NCBI GenBank assembly: GCA_003219335.1
Contig: QHOF01000002.1
Coordinates: 1-13,876 of the forward strand
Length of the DNA stretch: 13,876 bases
DNA from: Verrucomicrobiota bacterium
GTDB taxonomy: Bacteria > Verrucomicrobiota > Verrucomicrobiia > Chthoniobacterales > UBA10450
Direction: 5' to 3'
Shown here: positions 7,643 through 12,551 of the stretch, piece by piece
Layout: the number at the start of each line of letters is the position of its first letter
Numbering within the stretch: the first letter of the stretch is position 1
The notes under the pieces: generated by a model
What the model was told of the DNA's origin: nothing
Databases searched by the model: none
The model's input: only the letters and a program-made list of their open reading frames with translations
Program-made: the position numbers and the translations under genes

Positions 7643-7660
7643 GCCGGCATCTCAATGCCG
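7643..7660 (+). other. Leader hairpin just before the ribosome binding site
   Basis: CGGCAT-CTCA-ATGCCG forms a 6-bp stem, a few bases upstream of the AGGAGG (7666-7671) that serves the gene at 7676. It could modulate translation, but a stem this short may be chance. Confidence 0.35.
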
Positions 7661-7675
7661 ATTTGAGGAGGGAGC

Positions 7676-8131
7676 ATGGATTCCGAAAGAGAGAGTTCTC
7701 CATATACTAGAGAACAAACTTGTCTCACTGCGAGCGAAAAGATCGCATCTCTCTTTCAGCCGGACACGCTTCTGTCCGCGCAGTATTTCGATGATCGCCG
7801 CAGAAAAGCGCCTCTAGAACCGGTGAAAAGACTGATGTTGGCAATCTTGGAAGATGCCATCAATTGCTTCCAGGATAATCATCGGGCGCGGTGCGGAAAA
7901 AGCAAACGGCTTTTCGACGAAGCCCGGGAATGGATCTTTGGCGTGAGTGATTGGGTTTTCGGATTTGAAAACATCTGTAGTGCTCTGGGGTTTGAGCCCC
8001 AGTACATTCGTGCGGGGTTGCTACGATGGAAGGAGAAAGAATTAGCAAAGCATCCTAGTGCCGGGCTTTGGAAAAAACAAAGATCTGCATCAGGTAAAAA
8101 GCACCTGCCGAAAGTCGTGCGTGCCGCCTAG
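7676..8131 (+). CDS. Conserved hypothetical protein, soluble, about 151 residues
   Basis: AGGAGG (7666-7671) lies 4 bases before ATG 7676. No signal peptide or membrane segment is present, so it should be cytoplasmic. The middle has a recognisable conserved core: LFQPDTLLSAQYF (about 27-39), KRLMLAILEDAINCFQ (about 51-66), a charged KSKRLFDEAREWIFG helix, SDWVFGFENICSALGF and YIRAGLLRWKEKEL, ending in a basic tail. I recall this core from unnamed small proteins of environmental genomes, but no function is known to me. The FENICSALGF...YIRAGLLRWK part could be a small helical DNA-binding unit (guess). The gene is preceded by copy 1 of the palindrome element and differs from its exported neighbours, so it could be a regulator of them. 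Confidence 0.7.
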   Translation: MDSERESSPYTREQTCLTASEKIASLFQPDTLLSAQYFDDRRRKAPLEPVKRLMLAILEDAINCFQDNHRARCGKSKRLFDEAREWIFGVSDWVFGFENICSALGFEPQYIRAGLLRWKEKELAKHPSAGLWKKQRSASGKKHLPKVVRAA

Positions 8132-8373
8132 AGGTGACGGCACATAAAACAATGGGTGGGGTGAGATTGTCGGCGGCCGTTGGATGAACGGCATTTGGTT
8201 CTCCACGCTTCAGTGACGGACCCCAACGGGAGGCTCAAACATGAAGGATGCAATCGTTTGGCTGCTTTGGATTCCGGCGATGTTGATCCTGCTAACTTTG
8301 ATGATCAACGCTTGCATTGTGTCCTAGACAGCGCTTTCTTTGTACGGCCTAAACAATCTTGTCGTTTCTCTCC
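8132..8373. other. Intergenic region with a hairpin and a small ORF
   Basis: It contains an inverted repeat GCCGTT-GGATG-AACGGC (8176-8192) without a T-run, and the 28-codon ORF at 8241 described separately. No other gene is supported. Confidence 0.4.
8241..8327 (+). CDS. Possible 28-residue transmembrane peptide
   Basis: ATG 8241 follows a good ribosome binding site, GGGAGG (8228-8233), at 7 bases. The product begins MKDAIVWLLWIPAMLILLTL and ends INACIVS with TAG at 8325-8327. After three polar residues it is one continuous hydrophobic helix. Such peptides are real in many bacteria, as small membrane regulators or type I toxins, and are routinely missed in annotation. No antisense RNA promoter could be defined here. 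The alternative is chance in an intergenic gap, though the strong ribosome binding site speaks against it. Confidence 0.45.
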   Translation: MKDAIVWLLWIPAMLILLTLMINACIVS

Positions 8374-8418
8374 TGTTGGACCAAAGTCCAATATCGAGGG
8401 TTTCAACCCTTTGCTACA
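8374..8418 (+). promoter_or_regulatory. Palindrome-20-GCTA element, copy 2
   Basis: TGTTGGACCAAAGTCCAATA (8374-8393) matches copies 1 and 3 at 18 of 20 bases, and GCTA follows at 8413-8416 with the same 20-base spacing. Within the spacer lies a second inverted repeat, AGGGTT-TC-AACCCT (8397-8410). GCTA is 27 bases before the ATG at 8440. This allows a -10 box, a start near 8422-8425 and a short leader holding GGAGG, so this is the copy with the tightest promoter geometry. Confidence 0.62.
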
Positions 8419-8439
8419 AGAACAGCAAACGGAGGTGAA

Positions 8440-8880
8440 ATGAATAAGAAACTCTTTAGTTTGGTGCGCACCGTCCTGCTCGTTCTCGTAGTGACCGCGA
8501 CTGCGGGTTCGAAACTTTATGCGATCGATAGCAACAACCGTTACTTTTCCTACGGGGTCAGGCAGAAAACCTGCGAGGACTACATCAAGTTCAGGGAGAA
8601 AAGACTCGAGATGCTCGAGCGGCACGAGCGCTATACCAAAGACGAGCCGTACGAGATCGTCGACAAGATTGTCGAGCACTGGATCGCCGAGTTTCTCACT
8701 GCGACCGACCTCTACGTGGCGGATACTTATAATATCGCGGGAAATACGCCCATGGACGATTTGAAAGGCCGGCTTGAGACGATTTGTCGGGCCAACGGCA
8801 AGCAGCTTTTCGCCGAGGCGATGGTTACGCTGGTCCAACAGTTGAATCCGCAGCGGGTGAAAGCGGATACCGGAAAGTGA
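8440..8880 (+). CDS. Small exported protein, possibly Rap1a/HdeA-like
   Basis: A 146-residue protein. GGAGG (8431-8435) is 4 bases before ATG 8440, which rules out the longer open frame from 8359. Residues about 8-27 form a signal peptide ending near KLYA|ID. The mature part has two cysteines. One is in KTCEDYIKFREKRLE and the other in LETICRANGKQLFAEAMVTL. Between them is HWIAEFLTATDLYVADTYNI. The pattern C...YI, then W(I/L)xGFLTA, then (Y/I)C..NP...aF.xA is shared with small periplasmic helical proteins that resemble the Rap1a immunity/HdeA-like group; the two cysteines could form a disulphide. This assignment is by pattern only. It sits directly under copy 2 of the palindrome promoter. Confidence 0.72.
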   Translation: MNKKLFSLVRTVLLVLVVTATAGSKLYAIDSNNRYFSYGVRQKTCEDYIKFREKRLEMLERHERYTKDEPYEIVDKIVEHWIAEFLTATDLYVADTYNIAGNTPMDDLKGRLETICRANGKQLFAEAMVTLVQQLNPQRVKADTGK

Positions 8881-8907
8881 AGCTGTACAAATAACGTGGT
8901 GGATGTC

Positions 8908-9018
8908 ATGAAGTTCGAAATTCCACTTCTGGCTAGTTTACTCTTTATCGGAAATGACTTCCTGGCTCGCGCGGCGGTTCAAGGTCTTGAGCAGGCGGTT
9001 CTTTTGCACAGTGGTTAA
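8908..9018 (+). CDS. Possible 36-residue exported peptide or truncated gene start
   Basis: ATG 8908 is preceded by GGTGGA (8898-8903) at 4 bases. The product starts MKFEIPLLASLLFIGNDFLA and then RAAV, which reads as a signal peptide with an ALARA-like cleavage site. Only about 13 more residues follow before TAA 9016-9018. It may be a short secreted peptide, the 5' remnant of a longer exported protein, or chance. I see no continuation in the other frames. Confidence 0.28.
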   Translation: MKFEIPLLASLLFIGNDFLARAAVQGLEQAVLLHSG

Positions 9019-9103
9019 ATGGACTGTGGGGCAAACAAAAGCGGGAGCTAATATTCTTTCGGGCACTAGGAACTGAGGTTGACGATAAGCGAGGGAAACG
9101 GCA

Positions 9104-9511
9104 ATGACACGAAAGAACAAAGTCATTTTTGCAATCATTATTTTTTTGGGCCTAATCGGCGAATTGATTTTGCTCGGTTATGTCGCGAGCGCAGAAGCAG
9201 TCGAAACGATCAGTGAGGTAAATACTGATTTAGCCGAGATTAGGCTGCCGCGGCGGTCTCTGAATTTGGTTTCACTCCTCCCGGTAACGAGTGAAGGCAG
9301 GACCGTAGGAATAGTAGCAATTTATGATGATCCGGTGACTCCTCGGACCGAAGATTATCTGGAATTGTACGACGGTGACGGCGCGATCGTTGCGATCGGT
9401 TGGTTCGACCAGTTCGGCATTCGGCGGATGACTGTGGACCGGGCATTGGTCGAAGGCGCGGACAGATTTCAACGGATCTTTGTGGCGCTCGTAAGCGGTG
9501 AGTCAATATAA
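9104..9511 (+). CDS. Conserved hypothetical protein with N-terminal membrane anchor
   Basis: A 135-residue protein from ATG 9104, with GAGGG (9091-9095) 8 bases upstream. Residues about 7-28 form one hydrophobic helix after a basic start (MTRKNK), which is a signal anchor or signal peptide. The remainder is a compact, probably beta-rich domain: LVSLLPVTSEGRTVGIVAIY, DDPVTPRTEDYLELYDGDGA, IVAIGWFDQFGIRRMTVDRA and a short C-terminus. The regular length and lack of low complexity suggest a genuine family, but I cannot name it. It lies between the Rap1a/HdeA-like gene and the paralogue array, all in the same direction, and probably acts at the outer face of the inner membrane. Confidence 0.72.
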   Translation: MTRKNKVIFAIIIFLGLIGELILLGYVASAEAVETISEVNTDLAEIRLPRRSLNLVSLLPVTSEGRTVGIVAIYDDPVTPRTEDYLELYDGDGAIVAIGWFDQFGIRRMTVDRALVEGADRFQRIFVALVSGESI

Positions 9512-9589
9512 AAAGAACGATTAGCTTGGGTTAACTGGGAGGAATCCGCAAAACTTAAAGCGGTGTCAAATTAAAAGGAGGGAAGAAAA

Positions 9590-10027
9590 ATGAATCGGAG
9601 ATTAGTCGGGTTAGCGATTATTGGGGCTATGTTGTTGATAGCGCCGATCGGGCGCGCGGCCGAAGAGAAGCCAGATGCCACAGTGAAGATGACCGGAAAA
9701 TCGCTTTCAGCCGGTGTGGGATATTCATGGGGCAGCGGTACTTTGACTTATCAGGGGAAGGAGTACCCATTCAGTATCAGCGGGCTTTCGGCGGGCAATA
9801 TTGGCGCTGGCAGCGCAGAACTGTCCGGTCAAGTATTTAATCTTAAAAATCTTGAGGACTTTAACGGAAACTATACCAGTGTCGGCGCGGGGGCCACGGT
9901 TGCTGGTGGCGGCGGTGGTATGGCGATGAAGAACCAAAACGGTGTTACCATGAACGTTGTAGGGACAACAAGAGGGTTGACGTTCAAACTCGGAGTTGAC
10001 GGCATGAAAGTAGAACTCAAGAAATAG
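9590..10027 (+). CDS. Exported protein, tandem paralogue 1
   Basis: A 145-residue protein. AAGGAGG (9575-9581) is 8 bases before ATG 9590. Residues 1-23 are a signal peptide cleaved near GRA|A. The mature domain of about 120 residues is Gly-rich with alternating polar and apolar residues, suggesting beta structure. Segments shared with the next two genes are YSWGSGTLTYQGKEYPF, AELSGQVFNLKNLEDFNGNY, a Gly-rich turn, KNQNGV and TFKLGVDGMKVELKK. I recall unnamed exported proteins with this core but no function. It has no palindrome element directly upstream; the nearest is copy 2. Confidence 0.82.
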   Translation: MNRRLVGLAIIGAMLLIAPIGRAAEEKPDATVKMTGKSLSAGVGYSWGSGTLTYQGKEYPFSISGLSAGNIGAGSAELSGQVFNLKNLEDFNGNYTSVGAGATVAGGGGGMAMKNQNGVTMNVVGTTRGLTFKLGVDGMKVELKK

Positions 10028-10108
10028 TCAAAGCACTAACAAGAACTTGACGCCGCTTTAAGTTTTGCGGACCTAACCTATCGTTGCGCGGAAAAGGGGG
10101 GAAGAAAG

Positions 10109-10546
10109 ATGAAACGGACATTAATGAGATTAGCGATTATCGGGGCTATGTTGTTGATAGCGCCGATCGCGGGCGCGGCCGAAGAGAAGCCAGATGCCAC
10201 AGTGAAGATGACCGGAAAAGCACTTTCAGTCGGTGTGGGATATTCATGGGGCAACGGTGTTTTGACCTATCAGGGGAAGGACTACCCATTCAGCATCAGC
10301 GGGTTTTCTGCGGGTGACATTGGCTTTAATGTCGCAGAATTGTCCGGTGAGGTATTTAATCTCAAGGACCTTGCGGACTTTAACGGAAACTATACGAGTT
10401 TCGCTGCGGGGATCACAGTCGCTGGTGGCGGTAGCGGTGCGACGATGAGGAACCAAAACGGAGTGGTCATAAACGTTTGGGCGACGACTCAGGGCCTGAT
10501 GTTCAAACTTGGAGTTGACGGCATGAAGGTTGAACTCACGAAATAG
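10109..10546 (+). CDS. Exported protein, tandem paralogue 2
   Basis: A 145-residue protein whose ATG follows a purine run (AAAAGGGGGGAAGAAAG) that serves as ribosome binding site. Signal peptide, core and length equal those of paralogue 1. Long stretches of DNA are nearly identical between 9600-9850 and 10120-10370, so this is a recent tandem duplication with a 519-base start-to-start step. Differences cluster in two places: the turn after the first strands (IGFNVAELSGEVF here) and the C-terminal third (VVINVWATTQGLMFKLG). It has no separate palindrome upstream, so it is probably cotranscribed with paralogue 1 across an 81-base gap. Confidence 0.82.
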   Translation: MKRTLMRLAIIGAMLLIAPIAGAAEEKPDATVKMTGKALSVGVGYSWGNGVLTYQGKDYPFSISGFSAGDIGFNVAELSGEVFNLKDLADFNGNYTSFAAGITVAGGGSGATMRNQNGVVINVWATTQGLMFKLGVDGMKVELTK

Positions 10547-10706
10547 TACAAGCTCTGAGAGGAGTGTCAGGTAACAACAGGACACCGCTTGATTGACAGC
10601 TCAGGGGAATGATCGGCCGAAACACCAGTTAAAAACAGCCGCAAACACTCATATTCATCAACACAGGGTTCGGAGAACCGACACCCGTCCCACCGCTTTC
10701 ACCTCG
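10547..10706. other. Intergenic region upstream of palindrome copy 3
   Basis: No supported gene. A short GGTTC-GGA-GAACC inverted repeat occurs near 10666-10678. The region separates the paralogue 1-2 pair from paralogue 3 and carries no recognisable terminator. Confidence 0.4.
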
Positions 10707-10751
10707 TATTGGACCAAGGTCCAATATGAACGCTTTTTGAATTTCGCTAGA
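10707..10751 (+). promoter_or_regulatory. Palindrome-20-GCTA element, copy 3
   Basis: TATTGGACCAAGGTCCAATA (10707-10726) is identical to copy 1 over all 20 bases. GCTA follows at 10746-10749 with the same spacing, and the predicted start lies near 10758. The spacer shares only AT at its start, an A at position 5 and a TTT run with the other two copies, so the palindrome and GCTA are the conserved parts. The ATG of paralogue 3 is 117 bases downstream of GCTA, giving a leader of about 100 bases. Confidence 0.6.
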
Positions 10752-10752
10752 A

Positions 10753-10783
10753 GAGTCTCGCGTATTGTGGACTGGCGAGACTC
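10753..10783 (+). other. Perfect 9-bp inverted repeat at the predicted transcription start
   Basis: GAGTCTCGC (10753-10761) and GCGAGACTC (10775-10783) are perfect complements around 13 bases. The repeat lies 3 bases after GCTA of copy 3, at the expected transcription start of paralogue 3. It could be a second operator or a 5' leader stem. No equivalent occurs beside the other two copies. Confidence 0.5.
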
Positions 10784-10862
10784 GATCGCAACATGGCGGC
10801 AAAAATTATTTTGCAGTTCGTGCGGAAGCCGTGCTCGTGACCGCTCGAATAGGGGAGAAAAC

Positions 10863-11315
10863 ATGCCTCGCATACTAATTGGATTACTATTCGCCGGAAG
10901 TGTCTTGCTGCTGTCAAATGTTTCGCCAGCTCTCGCGCAGGAGCCGGACGGCACAGTGAAGATAACGCGCAGGTTCGTTTCAGAGGGTGTCGGAATGTCA
11001 TGGGGGGATGGTGTGTTGACCTATAAAGGTCAGGATTATTCTTTCACCTTCCAGGCTAATGGGCTCTTCCGAGATGTGGACATCGGAATTGCCGCCGCAG
11101 AACTGTCCGGTCAGGTATTCGAGTTAAAAAACCTGGACGACTTTAGCGGTAACTACCAAAAGGTTGAAGGAAAGAATACGGAGAGCGGCTCAGGTTCTAG
11201 CGCCACGATGAAGAATCAAAATGGCGTGGTTGTAAATCTGGTGTCGACGGTTGAGGGGCGCAAGTTCAATCTTAGTCGTGAGGGCATGAATATAGAACTC
11301 AAAAAGTTAAAGTAG
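10863..11315 (+). CDS. Exported protein, tandem paralogue 3 (diverged)
   Basis: A 150-residue protein. AGGGGAG (10851-10857) is 5 bases before ATG 10863; the longer open frame from 10593 crosses the palindrome element and is rejected. The signal peptide differs from the other two paralogues and ends SPALA|QEPD. The mature core is the same: a MSWGDGVLTYKGQDYSF segment, AAELSGQVFELKNLDDFSGNY, a charged loop in place of the Gly-rich turn (EGKNTESGSGSS), KNQNGVVVNLVSTVEG, and a C-terminal NIELKKLK. It is clearly older than the 1-2 duplication and has its own promoter element, so it may be regulated apart from them. Confidence 0.82.
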   Translation: MPRILIGLLFAGSVLLLSNVSPALAQEPDGTVKITRRFVSEGVGMSWGDGVLTYKGQDYSFTFQANGLFRDVDIGIAAAELSGQVFELKNLDDFSGNYQKVEGKNTESGSGSSATMKNQNGVVVNLVSTVEGRKFNLSREGMNIELKKLK

Positions 11316-11420
11316 TCAGGGCACAGAAAAGAGCGGTGAAAGCCTGAGCCGGCCGATTGCAACAAAGCACGCGCGAGTCTCGGTGTGAAAGTTCGGGCAT
11401 CACTCAACGTTCCAGGAACG

Positions 11421-12539
11421 ATGTCACGAATCTGCGCCAAAGCGAATACAATCAGCCCCGCTGCAGCGTCGAAAATATCTGCAATGATTGCGGCGAAAAG
11501 AAATCGTGCCACAAAATGTCGGTGGTTTCTGGCGTCAATCTCATTCGCATTAGCCATTGGCTTCATTTCATATCTGGTTGAAGCGGGTGAAACCCTCGCG
11601 CGGGTTCAAACGCGGCGAATGCTCAGATGCGGTGTCAGCGATGGGCGGCTCGGGTTTTCGTATCGGGATGCCCAGGGACGCTGGTCAGGGCTGGATGTGG
11701 ATTTTTGTCGCGCGGTTGCAGCCGCAGTGATCGGGGATGGCGCCAAGGTCAAATTTTTCCCGCTTGTCACCACAGCGAGGTTTCTCGCGCTGCGCTCCAA
11801 CGAGATTGATCTACTGGCGCGCAACACGACTTGGACGATCGGACGCGAAGCTGGGCTTGGCGTGCATTTCGTCGGCACGCTGTACTACGACGGGCAAGGT
11901 TTCATGGTCGCGCGTAAAAGTCGGGTCAGAAAAATCGCCGACCTCCAAGGCGCAAAGATTTGCGTCCTGCAAAAGACCACGACCGAGGAACACTTAGCGG
12001 ATTATTTCAACTCGCGAGGATGGAACTATCAACCTGTCCTAGCAAACTCGATGGAAGAGGCGAGCAAAGCTTTTTTTGCCGGCCAATGCTCGGCCTATAC
12101 AGGGGACCGGTCGAATTTGGCGGCGGTTTCGCTGAGCGCTCCTACGGGTCGAGAAGGCTATCTGATTTTGTCAGAACTCATTTCCAAAGAGCCATTGGGC
12201 CCGGCGATCAAACGCGGCGATGAGGAATGGCTGACAGTTTTGCGATGGGTTTTGTTTGCGCTCATCGAAGCAGAAGAGCAGGGGGTTACGAGCAAGAACA
12301 TTCGCGCGAAAGCTCAGAGCAAGGACCCTGAACTGGTGAAATTTCTTGATAACCAAGGGACGTTCGCCAAGCTCCTCGGCGCAAAACCCGGCTGGATAGC
12401 ACGCATTCTTGAAGCAGTGGGAAATTACGGCGAAATGTTCGAGCGCAATCTAGGTCAAGGCAGTGCGCTAAAGCTCAATCGCGGCCCGAACCGTCTATGG
12501 ATCGACGGCGGCTTAATGTACGCACCGCCGTTTTTGTGA
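11421..12539 (+). CDS. Amino-acid ABC transporter type solute-binding protein
   Basis: About 372 residues from ATG 11421, which has AGGA 3 bases upstream. GTG 11385 and ATG 11484 share the frame. The 11484 start gives a more normal signal peptide (basic run, then WFLASISFALAIGFISYLV), so the true start is uncertain. The mature part is a family 3 periplasmic binding protein resembling AapJ/BztA: LRCGVSDGRLGFSYRD, then WSGLDVDFCRAVAAAV, a DLLARNTTWTIGRE segment, YYDGQGFMVARK, a CVLQKTTTEEHLADYF hinge region, and SAYTGDRSNLA. Such proteins capture amino acids in the periplasm for an ABC permease. No permease or ATPase follows; instead an ArsB/NhaD-type carrier starts 12 bases after the stop. The length exceeds the usual 340 only by the N-terminal extension. 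Confidence 0.82.
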   Translation: MSRICAKANTISPAAASKISAMIAAKRNRATKCRWFLASISFALAIGFISYLVEAGETLARVQTRRMLRCGVSDGRLGFSYRDAQGRWSGLDVDFCRAVAAAVIGDGAKVKFFPLVTTARFLALRSNEIDLLARNTTWTIGREAGLGVHFVGTLYYDGQGFMVARKSRVRKIADLQGAKICVLQKTTTEEHLADYFNSRGWNYQPVLANSMEEASKAFFAGQCSAYTGDRSNLAAVSLSAPTGREGYLILSELISKEPLGPAIKRGDEEWLTVLRWVLFALIEAEEQGVTSKNIRAKAQSKDPELVKFLDNQGTFAKLLGAKPGWIARILEAVGNYGEMFERNLGQGSALKLNRGPNRLWIDGGLMYAPPFL

Positions 12540-12551
12540 CGCTAAACTTCC

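Noticed and set aside
8180..8443. 87-codon + strand open frame covering the gap before 8440
   Set aside because: It lacks a ribosome binding site, crosses palindrome copy 2 and its product has no recognisable features.
7557..10726. The palindromes as ends of a small transposable element
   Set aside because: All copies have one orientation relative to GCTA and to downstream genes, no target duplications were seen, and the intervening genes differ, so a promoter/operator explains them better.
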